Source of the DNA: Desulfonema limicola
GTDB taxonomy: Bacteria; Desulfobacterota; Desulfobacteria; Desulfobacterales; DYRC01
Direction of reading: 5' to 3'
Assembly (NCBI GenBank): GCA_020718925.1
Contig: DYRC01000062.1
Coordinates: 1-14,943 of the forward strand
Length of the DNA: 14,943 nt
Shown: one piece after another, positions 7,768 to 14,943 of the stretch
Layout: each line of letters starts with the position of its first letter
Numbering within the stretch: the first letter of the stretch is position 1
Made by a program: the position numbers and the translations under genes
Notes under the pieces: generated by a model
Told to the model about the DNA's origin: nothing
The model's input: the letters and a program-made list of their open reading frames with translations, nothing else
The model's database searches: none

Positions 7768-8189
7768 ACAGCCCTCCCCAAAATTTTCTGACTGATCTGA
7801 GTCGCAAACGCGTCTATCTCTTTGAGCAGCGCATTTTTCACTGCTGCCGCGTCTTTTGCGATCTTCTCCTTTGCCGTTACAAGGTCAGCCTGAGCCTTTT
7901 CATTAATCCGGGCAATGATTTTCTTCTCTTCTTCAGAGGCTGCCTGCATCATGGACTCTTTTTCCTTCAACCCCTTTGCTCTGGCTGCCCGAACCCCTGA
8001 CAGATAGGCTTCATCTTTCTCTTTTGCGTCCTTGTCACAGAGATCAATGTCGCTCTCCAGTCCTTTGACTTTTTCCTGCCGCTTTTGAAGCATGTTTCGG
8101 ATGGGGCGGTACAGTACCGTATTCATAATCCATATCAGCAAAATAAAATTTACGATCTGTATCACCGCCGATCCGTCAATCTTTACCAT
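7764..8189 (-). CDS. atpF': ATP synthase F0 b' subunit (second stator subunit)
   Basis: 141 residues. It has a short N-terminal membrane anchor (about 7-26, SAVIQIVNFILLIWIMNTVL), the conserved LYRPIRNMLQKRQEKV that follows the anchor in b/b' proteins, then a continuous charged coiled coil rich in Lys, Glu and Ala. Together with the adjacent atpF it should form a b/b' heterodimer as the peripheral stalk. It is the first gene of the atp operon, with a strong GGAGGAG ribosome-binding site (8202-8196) 6 nt before the ATG and a promoter about 80 bp upstream. The genes for a, c and I subunits (atpB, atpE, atpI) are not adjacent, so F0 is split between two loci. Confidence 0.93.
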   Translation of the reverse strand: MVKIDGSAVIQIVNFILLIWIMNTVLYRPIRNMLQKRQEKVKGLESDIDLCDKDAKEKDEAYLSGVRAARAKGLKEKESMMQAASEEEKKIIARINEKAQADLVTAKEKIAKDAAAVKNALLKEIDAFATQISQKILGRAV

Positions 8190-8267
8190 ACCCTACTCCT
8201 CCGTCAAAAAATATATTTTATTTTGCAAATCTTATTCATCGCTTGTTTTCAATCTGAAATCAGAGCG

Positions 8268-8297
8268 TATGTAACACCAGCCAAGCGGGTTTGTCAA
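8268..8297 (-). promoter_or_regulatory. Sigma70-type promoter of the atp operon
   Basis: In the 145-bp gap between rodA and atpF', the minus strand has a perfect -35 TTGACA (8297-8292), an 18-bp spacer, and a -10 TACATA (8273-8268) preceded by TG, giving an extended -10 (TGTTACATA). Transcription would start near 8261, leaving a 5' leader of about 70 nt that is AT-rich and includes a 12-bp palindrome AAAATATATTTT (8208-8219) just before the ribosome-binding site. No terminator is visible after rodA, so read-through from the mre cluster could add to expression. Confidence 0.72.
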
Positions 8298-8334
8298 AGG
8301 TTTTTTGAAGTTGACTGTGCGTTTTTAATTTTCT

Positions 8335-9441
8335 TCACTCAAACATAAATCTCCGCATACTGACATTCATCAGAATACCGATACAGCACATCATGGACAT
8401 CACCGATGATCCTCCGTAACTGATAAACGGCAGCGGAACGCCGACCACCGGCATCAATCCCATCACCATGCCCATATTGATAAACGACTGCCAAAAAATT
8501 ATGCCGGTAACGCCGACAGAAAGAATCGTGCCGAAAGGCTCTTTGCATCCGTAAGCGATATTAAGTCCATAGATGATGAGAATCAGAAACAGCACCACAA
8601 GGCTTGCCGAACCGACAAATCCCCATTCTTCCGCCAATACCGAAAAAATAAAGTCCGTATGATGTTCCGGCAAAAATGACAGGGCGTTCTGGCTGCCCTG
8701 CATCCAGCCCTTGCCGTACATCATCCCTGACCCGATGGCAATTTTGGATTGAATGATATGATAGCCCGCGCCCAGCGGATCCCGGTCAGGGTCTAAAAAT
8801 GTAAGAATGCGCTGTCGCTGATATTCTTTTAATGCAAAGAGCCATACCGGAGCCATCAGAACAAGTGCTGTGCCCGTCAGTCCCAAGAATGTGCGCCACC
8901 GGATTTTGACAAAAAGCGTTACCGATGCGGCAATCAGAAACACCGTCATGGCGGTTCCCAAATCCGGCTGCTTGACAATCAATCCAAACGGAATCAGGGT
9001 AAGAATAAACGGAATGATTAAATCTTTCAGCGTCATGCCTTCAGGCTTGGCATTATCGGAATAATATTTTGCCAGAATAATCACGACTGCAATTTTCATC
9101 AGTTCCGAAGGCTGAAGCGAAACGGGTCCGAATGTCAGCCATCGCTTTGAACCTCCCGCATATCTTCCGAACAGCATCACGCAGACCAGCAGACCGACAC
9201 AAAACCCGTAAATCGGCTTTGCCCATCGTTTCAAGTTCTTATAGTCTGCGGCAAAAGAGGCGACCATAACGATGATTCCGGCTCCGAACCATATCCATTG
9301 CTTGATGTACAATGATTTCTGAGCATCTCCGGATCCGGCAGACACCGCGCTGTGCAGGGTAATCAGTCCGGCGCATCCCAGAAAGATGGTCAGAATCAGC
9401 AGCCCCCAGTCAAAATGATATGCCAATCGCCGATCAAACAT
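8335..9441 (-). CDS. rodA: Peptidoglycan glycosyltransferase RodA (SEDS family)
   Basis: 368 residues, essentially the E. coli length. RodA is the integral-membrane SEDS enzyme that polymerises glycan strands from lipid II during side-wall growth, working with PBP2. About ten hydrophobic segments are visible. Family hallmarks are LQPSELMKIAVV with Glu113, KQPDLGTA with Asp160, LPEHHTDFIFSVLAEEWG with Asp263 (the residue shown to be essential in RodA homologues), and the C-terminal LPFISYGGSSVMSMM. The N-terminus RRLAYHFDWGLL is typical. It begins 30 nt after the mrdA stop; that spacer is almost entirely TGAGAAG heptads, which also occupy the ribosome-binding position. Confidence 0.98.
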   Translation of the reverse strand: MFDRRLAYHFDWGLLILTIFLGCAGLITLHSAVSAGSGDAQKSLYIKQWIWFGAGIIVMVASFAADYKNLKRWAKPIYGFCVGLLVCVMLFGRYAGGSKRWLTFGPVSLQPSELMKIAVVIILAKYYSDNAKPEGMTLKDLIIPFILTLIPFGLIVKQPDLGTAMTVFLIAASVTLFVKIRWRTFLGLTGTALVLMAPVWLFALKEYQRQRILTFLDPDRDPLGAGYHIIQSKIAIGSGMMYGKGWMQGSQNALSFLPEHHTDFIFSVLAEEWGFVGSASLVVLFLILIIYGLNIAYGCKEPFGTILSVGVTGIIFWQSFINMGMVMGLMPVVGVPLPFISYGGSSVMSMMCCIGILMNVSMRRFMFE

Positions 9442-9443
9442 AA

Positions 9444-9472
9444 CTTCTCACTTCTCATTTCTCACTTCTCAC
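9444..9472 (-). repeat. Four TGAGAAG heptads between mrdA and rodA, overlapping the rodA ribosome-binding region
   Basis: Read on the minus strand from the mrdA TAG stop, the spacer consists of four 7-bp units TGAGAAG (one variant, TGAGAAA) ending two bases before the rodA ATG. The last unit places GAG at about the Shine-Dalgarno distance (GAGAAGTTATG), and no better ribosome-binding site exists. The neighbouring junctions mreC/mreD and mreD/mrdA overlap by 4 nt, so this 30-nt repeat block stands out. The same heptad appears at 4146-4190 in the atp operon. Confidence 0.85.
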
Positions 9473-11316
9473 TATTCCTGATGCCCTACTTCGGACTCAT
9501 AATAATATCGTATCATGTTCCTGACCAGCGGCGCTGCCGCATCCGAGCCATGTTCGCCATGTTCTACGATGACAGATACCGCTATCGGATATTTTTCAGA
9601 ACTGCTGTATCCCACAAACCACGCATGAGACCTCAGATGCGCCGCCACTTTCCGTTTCGGATCATCATCTTTGGGATTACTGACAATCTGAGCCGTTCCG
9701 GTTTTACCGCAGATTTCGATTTGCGCCAAACGAATCTTATATGCTGTCCCGGAAGGAGAATTGACGACTTGTTTAAGTCCTTTTCTGACGATCTCCAGCG
9801 TCTTTGGGCTGATCGGCAGCCGACCTTTTTCTTCCGGCGCGGCTTCATGCACCACATAGCCTTCGGCAGTTTCAATCTTTTTGATAATCGTGGGACGATA
9901 CACAATTCCGCCATTTGCTATGGAGGCAGTTACCATAGCCATCTGCAACGGCGTTGTCAGATTATATCCCTGCCCGATGGCGACAGATATGGTTTCTCCC
10001 GCTCTCCATGAAACGCCCATCCGTCTTTTTTTCCATTCGGAGGTCGGAATCAGCCCCCCTCCCTCATGATCCAGTTCTATTCCGGTTCTGGACCCCAATC
10101 CGGCAGCCTTGGCATATTTTGCAATCCGATCCACGCCCAATTTCTGCCCTGTATGATAAAAAAACACATCACAGGACTGCGCCATTGCGGAAAATACATT
10201 CACCGGACCATGTCCGAATTTATTCCAGCACCGATAGGTATGATCCTTGAAATGATAATAGCCCGGACAAGATACGCCCGTTCTCTCATTTGCCACGCCT
10301 TCTTCCAGCGCAGCCATAGCCGTTATGATTTTATATGTCGAAGCCGGAGGATATTCAGCTTGTATGGCTTTATTTTCCAGAGGGCGGGCAGGGTTTGAAA
10401 TCAGCTTATTCCACGCATCCCGGCTCAAACCGGTAATAAACGGATTCAAATCAAACGACGGGTTGCTTGCCATCGCCAACACTTCGCCGTTGGAATAATC
10501 CAACACCACCATAGCGCCGGTCGTAGCCGAAATCAGAGATTCGGCTTTTTTCTGAAGTTCATCGTCAATGGTCAGATATACATTATGACCGGGTTTGCCT
10601 TCAACGGTTTTCAATACCCGAACCACCCGCCCCTTGGCATCCACCTCCACCTGACGACCGCCGCGCGTTCCTCTTAAAAATTCTTCCTGTGATTTTTCTA
10701 TCCCGATTTTTCCGATATAATCCCCTACCCGGTATTCATATTCATCTTCTCTTTCTTCATTCAACTCCTGAGAATTGACCTCTCCCACATAGCCGATGAC
10801 ATGCGCCATGCTTTCCTTTTCAGGATATTGCCGTCTTGAGGAAATATTGACAGATATACCCGGCAAATCGAATTTATGCACTTCTACGGCAGCCAGCATA
10901 TCCATGTTGATATCTGCTTTCAGCAGCACAGATTTATACGCAGGAACGCCCCGGTTGGCATTGACCTTTGCTATCAGTTCTTCCAAAGAGATATTCGCAT
11001 ACTCTGATAACTTGCCGATGGTTTCATCCACCGGTTTGGCATCTTTGAGAACAATTGCCAAATCCAGCGAAGGACGATTATCTGCAAGAACTTTTCTGTT
11101 ACGGTCAAATATCAGTCCTCTGGGCGCATCAACTGACTGAATGCGGATATAGTTATATTCCGCACGCTGCCTGAATTCTTCCCCTTGGACATTCTGAAGA
11201 TGAAATAAGCGTATAATCAGCATCGCAAAGGCAGTCATCACGCAGAACATCAGCCCGCCCAAGCGTTGTCTGTACCAGTCATTTTCGCTGCTTTTAATTT
11301 CGTCGTCATCGCTCAT
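9472..11316 (-). CDS. mrdA: Penicillin-binding protein 2, elongasome transpeptidase
   Basis: 614 residues, the expected size for a class B PBP2. It has a short cytoplasmic N-terminus, one membrane anchor (about 20-40), a PBP dimerisation/pedestal domain (about 62-235, with RGLIFDRNRKVLADN) and a transpeptidase domain. The catalytic motifs are Ser326-Thr-Tyr-Lys329 (SxxK, in YPPASTYK), Ser381-Cys-Asp383 (SxN/D position) and Lys538-Thr-Gly540 (GKTGTAQ). It cross-links the peptides of strands polymerised by RodA, encoded next in the cluster. The ATG overlaps the mreD stop by 4 nt. The extreme C-terminus is short and ends immediately before a heptad repeat block. Confidence 0.98.
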   Translation of the reverse strand: MSDDDEIKSSENDWYRQRLGGLMFCVMTAFAMLIIRLFHLQNVQGEEFRQRAEYNYIRIQSVDAPRGLIFDRNRKVLADNRPSLDLAIVLKDAKPVDETIGKLSEYANISLEELIAKVNANRGVPAYKSVLLKADINMDMLAAVEVHKFDLPGISVNISSRRQYPEKESMAHVIGYVGEVNSQELNEEREDEYEYRVGDYIGKIGIEKSQEEFLRGTRGGRQVEVDAKGRVVRVLKTVEGKPGHNVYLTIDDELQKKAESLISATTGAMVVLDYSNGEVLAMASNPSFDLNPFITGLSRDAWNKLISNPARPLENKAIQAEYPPASTYKIITAMAALEEGVANERTGVSCPGYYHFKDHTYRCWNKFGHGPVNVFSAMAQSCDVFFYHTGQKLGVDRIAKYAKAAGLGSRTGIELDHEGGGLIPTSEWKKRRMGVSWRAGETISVAIGQGYNLTTPLQMAMVTASIANGGIVYRPTIIKKIETAEGYVVHEAAPEEKGRLPISPKTLEIVRKGLKQVVNSPSGTAYKIRLAQIEICGKTGTAQIVSNPKDDDPKRKVAAHLRSHAWFVGYSSSEKYPIAVSVIVEHGEHGSDAAAPLVRNMIRYYYESEVGHQE

Positions 11317-11828
11317 TTTGCAAACTTCGCAGATAACCGCCAGCTTTGTTCATCACATAGTTTATGAAAGTATCTGAGTCCCCAGACAACGATACTGCCC
11401 GTTGCCACCGCCCAAGCCAGTCGGATGGATAAAATATAAAAAGCGTCTTCGGGGAGCGGATTACCGTTTCCCAAATATCTGAACAAACCGAAAACAATCG
11501 CATCTTCCAACAGAACGCCGAGTCCGGTCAGGGGACCTGACAGAAAGCTGTCAATATGGACAACTCCCATGATTCGCCTCATTCCGATAAATATCCACAC
11601 ATAGCTTATCATATAAAGCCCGAAAACGCCCCCGCCCATGCTATCCATCAGAAACCCGAATATCAGAATAACCATAATGCCCTCAATAAACGGACAGAAA
11701 ATACTCAGATACAACACAAAGGGAATCAGTATGTCATAAAATTTTTCAGACTCGGAAAAACACGGCATAACCGCACTTTGAAAAATAAACAGCCCGAGTC
11801 CGGACGCCATATAGAAAATATATCTCAT
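11313..11828 (-). CDS. mreD: Rod shape-determining protein MreD
   Basis: 171 residues, the usual length. MreD is a small polytopic inner-membrane protein of the elongasome; its sequence is poorly conserved and is recognised by hydrophobic pattern and position. Five to six hydrophobic stretches are seen (e.g. IFYMASGLGLFIFQSAV, YDILIPFVLYLSIFCPF, GIMVILIFGFLMDSM, GLYMISYVWIFIGM). The GFLMDSMGGGVFGLYMISY segment matches the conserved MreD motif of Asp followed by a Gly-rich turn. It overlaps mreC upstream and mrdA downstream by 4 nt each (ATGA), which supports translational coupling and the assignment. Confidence 0.93.
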   Translation of the reverse strand: MRYIFYMASGLGLFIFQSAVMPCFSESEKFYDILIPFVLYLSIFCPFIEGIMVILIFGFLMDSMGGGVFGLYMISYVWIFIGMRRIMGVVHIDSFLSGPLTGLGVLLEDAIVFGLFRYLGNGNPLPEDAFYILSIRLAWAVATGSIVVWGLRYFHKLCDEQSWRLSAKFAK

Positions 11829-12664
11829 TCTTCATCTTCGTCATCAGTAACTTCATATTTCGGGGGATTCAACACCACCAGAACTTCTTCCAATTTTTCA
11901 AAATCCGCATAAGGACTGACAAACACCTCCTGAAAAATACCCGTACCGCTCTTATTCACCACAGCAACTTCCCCAATCCTGAGTCCTTTGGGAAAAACGC
12001 CGTCCAACCCGGAAGATATCAGCGTGTCGCCGACTTCCACATCATGCTTTCGCGGAACATACTGAAACAGACACTGCCCCGCGGAGTTGCCTTTGAGAAT
12101 ACCTCTGGCTCGGCTTCTCTGCACCAACGCATCCACCGCCGCATTCCGGTCAATAATCATCTGAACTTTGGAATATCGCTTGGACGCCTCTGTGATAATT
12201 CCCGCAACCCCTTCGGGAACCACGACCGGCAGTCCTTTTTTAACACCATCCTGCGTTCCTTTGTCAATGATGAGGCTTTTGAACCAGGGAGAAGGGTCTT
12301 TGGCAATCACTTCCGCGACCAGCACCTCCTGCCCCGTCTTTTTTCGGAAGTTGAGCATATATCTCATGCGGATATTTGCCAGAGAAGTTTCTTTACACTG
12401 ATTATTCTGCTCCAGCACATCCCCTAATGCTTTTTTCAACTCGTCGTTCTGTTTGGCGGCTGAAACCAAAAAAAAGTAATGATTCCAAACATCTTTTATG
12501 GCATATACCACACGACTGACCGTTTTCTGAACCGGCGCCATCACAGGAACTGCTCCGATTCCGACAGGAGAGTATCCGCGCATGCCGAAGAAAGAAATAG
12601 CGATAATACCGCCGACAGCCAATATCATCAGGCTGGCAAACATCAGAGCTTTTTTAAAAAACAT
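11825..12664 (-). CDS. mreC: Rod shape-determining protein MreC
   Basis: 279 residues, typical. MreC is a periplasmic scaffold with a single N-terminal anchor that links MreB to PBP2 and activates it. The anchor is at about residues 6-27 (ALMFASLMILAVGGIIAISFF), followed by a coiled coil (about 45-95, KDVWNHYFFLVSAAKQNDELKKAL ...) and the tandem beta-domains (about 105-265) with the family pattern VIAKDPSPWFKSLIIDKGTQDGVKKGLPVV, GVAGIITEASKRYSKVQMIID and DTLISSGLDGVFPKGLRIGEV. The tail is strongly acidic (VTDDEDEE). It starts 9 nt after mreB with no obvious Shine-Dalgarno, so translation probably depends on coupling with mreB. Confidence 0.97.
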   Translation of the reverse strand: MFFKKALMFASLMILAVGGIIAISFFGMRGYSPVGIGAVPVMAPVQKTVSRVVYAIKDVWNHYFFLVSAAKQNDELKKALGDVLEQNNQCKETSLANIRMRYMLNFRKKTGQEVLVAEVIAKDPSPWFKSLIIDKGTQDGVKKGLPVVVPEGVAGIITEASKRYSKVQMIIDRNAAVDALVQRSRARGILKGNSAGQCLFQYVPRKHDVEVGDTLISSGLDGVFPKGLRIGEVAVVNKSGTGIFQEVFVSPYADFEKLEEVLVVLNPPKYEVTDDEDEE

Positions 12665-12673
12665 AGGGGTCTT

Positions 12674-13717
12674 TTAAGGAATGACAACCTGTCTGAGAAT
12701 TTCAATACTGTCCAAACACTTGCCGGTTCCCATAGCCACCGTTGACATCGGGTCTTCTGCCAGCGTAATCGGAAGTCCGGTCTCTTCGCGCAAAAGCTTA
12801 TCCAGATTTTTCAACTGCCCGCCGCCGCCTGTCAGGACAATGCCTCTGTCAACAATATCTGCGGACAATTCCGGCGGCGTCTGCTCCAGAGCGATTTTAA
12901 CCGTTTCCACAATCGCATCAATCTGTTCTGAAATCGCAGACCGGATTTCTTCCGTGTCAACGGTCAGCACTTTCGGAATGCCGGATACCAAGTCTCTGCC
13001 TTTGATGTCCATGACTTCCAGTTGATTCGGATCCGGATATGCGTTGCCAATCGTTGTTTTGACCATTTCAGCGGTTACATCGCCGATCAGCAGATTATAT
13101 TTGCGCTTGATATATTGAACAATTGCCGCATCCATTTTATCTCCGGCTACCCGGATTGAGCGGCAATACACAATGCCTGCCAAAGAAATAACCGCCACTT
13201 CTGTCGTGCCGCCGCCGATATCCACCACCATATTACAGGTCGGTTCGGTAATCGGAAGCCCTGCCCCGATAGCGGCTGCCATCGGCTCTTCAATCAGAAA
13301 GACTTCGCGCGCGCCTGCGGATTCTGCGGATTCCTTGACCGCCCGCTTTTCAACCTGCGTAATCCCGGAAGGCACGGCAATAATAATTCGGGGTCTCACA
13401 AAGCTTCGCCGGTTGTGAACCTTGCGGATAAAGTGCCGAATCATGGCTTCTGTTACTTCAAAATCAGCGATTACGCCGTCTCGCATCGGACGGATAGCAA
13501 CAATATTGCCGGGCGTTTTACCCAGCATGTTTTTTGCCTCCAATCCTACGGCTAATACTTTGCTTTTCATGCGGTTATCGGTACGTACCGCAACCACCGA
13601 AGGCTCGCTCAGCACAATTCCTTTTCCCTTGACATATACCAGGGTGTTTGCCGTCCCCAGGTCTATGGCAAGATCACTTGAAAATACTCCTAAAACCGCA
13701 TCCAAAAATAAATTCAT
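12674..13717 (-). CDS. mreB: Actin-like rod shape protein MreB
   Basis: 347 residues, full length. MreB forms membrane-bound actin-like filaments that direct lateral wall synthesis. The nucleotide-binding motifs are in order: phosphate-1 DLGT at 19-22, phosphate-2 DIGGGT at 167-172, and adenosine TGGG at 297-300; LIEEPMAAA near 141-149 carries the conserved active-site Glu. The N-terminus (MNLFLDAVLGVF) is hydrophobic and may help membrane contact. It is the first gene of the mreBCD-mrdA-rodA cluster. The ribosome-binding site is modest (GAGG, 4 nt before ATG), and a small CCCC-ACT-GGGG hairpin sits just upstream of it. No convincing sigma70 promoter was found in the 99-bp gap before it. Confidence 0.99.
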   Translation of the reverse strand: MNLFLDAVLGVFSSDLAIDLGTANTLVYVKGKGIVLSEPSVVAVRTDNRMKSKVLAVGLEAKNMLGKTPGNIVAIRPMRDGVIADFEVTEAMIRHFIRKVHNRRSFVRPRIIIAVPSGITQVEKRAVKESAESAGAREVFLIEEPMAAAIGAGLPITEPTCNMVVDIGGGTTEVAVISLAGIVYCRSIRVAGDKMDAAIVQYIKRKYNLLIGDVTAEMVKTTIGNAYPDPNQLEVMDIKGRDLVSGIPKVLTVDTEEIRSAISEQIDAIVETVKIALEQTPPELSADIVDRGIVLTGGGGQLKNLDKLLREETGLPITLAEDPMSTVAMGTGKCLDSIEILRQVVIP

Positions 13718-13763
13718 ACTGCCTCGTTTTTACCCCAGTGGGGAGAATTTTTATGACGCTTTG

Positions 13764-13802
13764 AAAAAAATTCAGAGAATGGCTATCAGAAATATGCTCT
13801 GA
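13764..13802 (-). terminator. Weak candidate terminator after the serine hydrolase gene
   Basis: On the minus strand TCAGAG (13802-13797) can pair with CTCTGA (13777-13772), followed by a run of seven T's (the A's at 13764-13770 on the + strand). The stem is only 6 bp and the loop about 19 nt, so termination would be weak at best. It lies between the hydrolase stop and mreB and may attenuate rather than separate the two transcription units. Confidence 0.4.
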
Positions 13803-13816
13803 TGACAAGCAGAAAT

Positions 13817-14893
13817 TCACGCATAGCCCAAAGCTTTCATCGCCGCGTCATGCAGCATGGGTCTGAAAGCCCTGATTTTAATATTTTCCCGCGAAGGATG
13901 CACCCGGTTGGTCAGCAGAATCACAACTGCAAATCGCATCGTATCCGCCCAGAAAGATGTGCCGGTAAATCCCAGATGCCCTATGGTCTCTTTTGAAAAA
14001 TACTGTCCGCATGACCCGTCTTTTCCCGGCGGACAATCAAAACCCAACGCTCGCCCTGCATTTTCCTGTCTTTTGAAAAAAAGAGAAACTATATCCTGCC
14101 GGAATATTCCGTTTGAAGAATGCCCGTAATATGTATTCAGCAATTCCGACACCAGCAGGCGCACAGCCTCCGCGCTTCCGAAAAGCCCTGCATGTCCGCA
14201 CACGCCGCCGACCGAATAGGCATTATCATCATGCACCAAACCTTGCAACACCATTTTGCGCCAAGGGCAGTTCTCCGTTGCGGCAAAATTTCCGATGCCT
14301 GATTTTTCTTGGGTTGTATCTGTAAAAAAAAGATTGTCAAGCCCTAGCGGATCATAAATTTCTTCTTTGACAAAATTATCCAGTGTTTTCCGGCTGAGGC
14401 TTTCCACAATCCATTCCAAGATCATAAATCCCAGATCACTGTAAAGCATTTTTTCTCCGGGCTGTTCTATCAGCGATTCTTTAAACAACAACGATCTCAA
14501 CGCCGCTTTCCGCTCTTTCGGCGGATGAGGATATACGTCAAGATAATACGGACGCCAATCTATCAGCCCGGACGTATGCGTCAGCAGATCGCGGATGCGG
14601 GTATTTCCTTTTTCATCAGATTCAAATTCCGGCAGAATTTCCCTGATCTGAGTCTCAATATTCAATTTATTCTGTTGAATCAGCCGCATCACTGCCGGGG
14701 TGGTTGCCAGCGTTTTGGTGATGGACGCCAAATCAAAGATGGTTTCCCGCGTCATCTTGACCCCGGAAAAAAGATTAGCAACTCCGTAAGCTTCAAAAAA
14801 AACAATCCGATCCTCTTTGGAAACCAGCAGCACACCGCCGGGGAAAACGCCGTCTTCTAAGGCTTTGTGCATCAGTTTGTCAACAGTTTTCAT
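13817..14893 (-). CDS. Serine hydrolase of the class C beta-lactamase / PBP-like family
   Basis: 358 residues from the ATG at 14893 (MKTVDKLMHKAL). The family signatures are present: SxxK as Ser57-Ile-Thr-Lys60 in FDLASITKT, YxN-type as Tyr151-Ser-Asp in LYSDLGF, the third motif HLGFTGTS (His-x-Gly), and LLTHTSGL and GHAGLFGSA, which are typical of esterase/D-aminopeptidase/PBP4*-like members. No signal peptide is seen, so it should be cytoplasmic; the true substrate (ester, D-amino-acid peptide or muropeptide) cannot be told from sequence. The frame could start further upstream at 14920, but those nine residues are encoded by the GC-rich repeat. The chosen ATG has GGAGG 8 nt ahead and begins the conserved region. 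It lies 99 bp upstream of mreB in the same direction, suggesting a possible cell-wall link. Confidence 0.9.
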   Translation of the reverse strand: MKTVDKLMHKALEDGVFPGGVLLVSKEDRIVFFEAYGVANLFSGVKMTRETIFDLASITKTLATTPAVMRLIQQNKLNIETQIREILPEFESDEKGNTRIRDLLTHTSGLIDWRPYYLDVYPHPPKERKAALRSLLFKESLIEQPGEKMLYSDLGFMILEWIVESLSRKTLDNFVKEEIYDPLGLDNLFFTDTTQEKSGIGNFAATENCPWRKMVLQGLVHDDNAYSVGGVCGHAGLFGSAEAVRLLVSELLNTYYGHSSNGIFRQDIVSLFFKRQENAGRALGFDCPPGKDGSCGQYFSKETIGHLGFTGTSFWADTMRFAVVILLTNRVHPSRENIKIRAFRPMLHDAAMKALGYA

Positions 14894-14899
14894 AACTAT

Positions 14900-14943
14900 C
14901 CCTCCCCTGACCCCTCCCATGACCCCTCCCCCGACCCCTCCCC
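14900..14943. repeat. GC-rich 11-12 bp tandem repeat supplying the hydrolase ribosome-binding site, continues past right edge
   Basis: On the + strand the units are CCCTCCCCTGA (14900-14910), CCCCTCCCATGA (14911-14922), CCCCTCCCCCGA (14923-14934) and CCCCTCCCC (14935-14943, cut by the edge). On the coding (minus) strand each unit is a GGGGAGGGG purine block, a near-ideal Shine-Dalgarno; the one nearest the gene lies 7-8 nt before the ATG at 14893. The last 21 bases (14923-14943) are the exact reverse complement of 2174-2194 at the other end of the window, so both belong to one dispersed family. Confidence 0.88.

Noticed and set aside
9444..9472. Heptad repeats as a CRISPR fragment
   Set aside because: Units are 7 bp, contiguous and without spacers; no cas genes are present.
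14894..14920. Upstream start (ATG at 14920) for the serine hydrolase
   Set aside because: The extra nine residues (MGGVRGGIV) are encoded by the G-rich repeat and are unlike the family N-terminus; the ATG at 14893 has a well-placed GGAGG. Kept only as a possible alternative form.
2174..14943. The terminal inverted 21-nt matches as ends of a composite transposon
   Set aside because: No transposase or integrase lies between them, the enclosed genes are core housekeeping genes, and the sequence is low-complexity and continues beyond the match as tandem copies.

Overview
The window looks like a housekeeping stretch of a Gram-negative bacterium, most likely a Desulfobacterota (delta-proteobacterial sulfate-reducer-like) chromosome. 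The clues are a partial ATP synthase operon with two stator b-type genes (b' and b), a b subunit carrying an extra N-terminal hydrophobic segment, no atpB/atpE next to them, and a complete mreBCD-mrdA-rodA elongasome cluster directly upstream. Taxonomy is inferred from gene order and protein character, not from a database match. All fourteen genes I can support lie on the minus strand, so transcription runs from high to low coordinates.

Layout in transcription order: (1) 14943-14894, a C-rich (G-rich on the coding strand) 11-12 bp tandem repeat that runs off the window and supplies the Shine-Dalgarno of the first gene. (2) 14893-13817, a cytoplasmic-looking beta-lactamase-fold serine hydrolase. 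(3) 13717-8335, mreB, mreC, mreD, mrdA (PBP2) and rodA, the complete rod-shape elongation machine, with 4-nt overlaps at mreC/mreD and mreD/mrdA. (4) 8297-8268, a good sigma70-type promoter in the 145-bp gap after rodA. (5) 8189-2251, atpF', atpF, atpH, atpA, atpG, atpD, atpC: the whole F1 sector plus the peripheral stalk, ending at a convincing rho-independent terminator (2235-2201). (6) 2194-2061, a cluster of three GC-rich hairpins. (7) 2042-1, the N-terminal 680 residues of a CheB-CheR-PAS fusion protein that continues past the left edge.

The genes fall into three functional groups: peptidoglycan elongation and cell shape (MreBCD scaffold, RodA glycosyltransferase, PBP2 transpeptidase, perhaps with the serine hydrolase as an accessory cell-wall or ester-cleaving enzyme), energy conversion (F1 and stator; the a and c membrane subunits must be encoded elsewhere), and signalling (the orphan CheBR hybrid).

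The coding content is conventional, and I see no new defence system, mobile element or CRISPR. What is unusual is the intergenic DNA: two families of small repeats. One is a GC-rich family found at both ends of the window, the other a TGAGAAG heptad family found in two gene junctions. They occupy otherwise tight operon spacers and appear to have been built into ribosome-binding regions.
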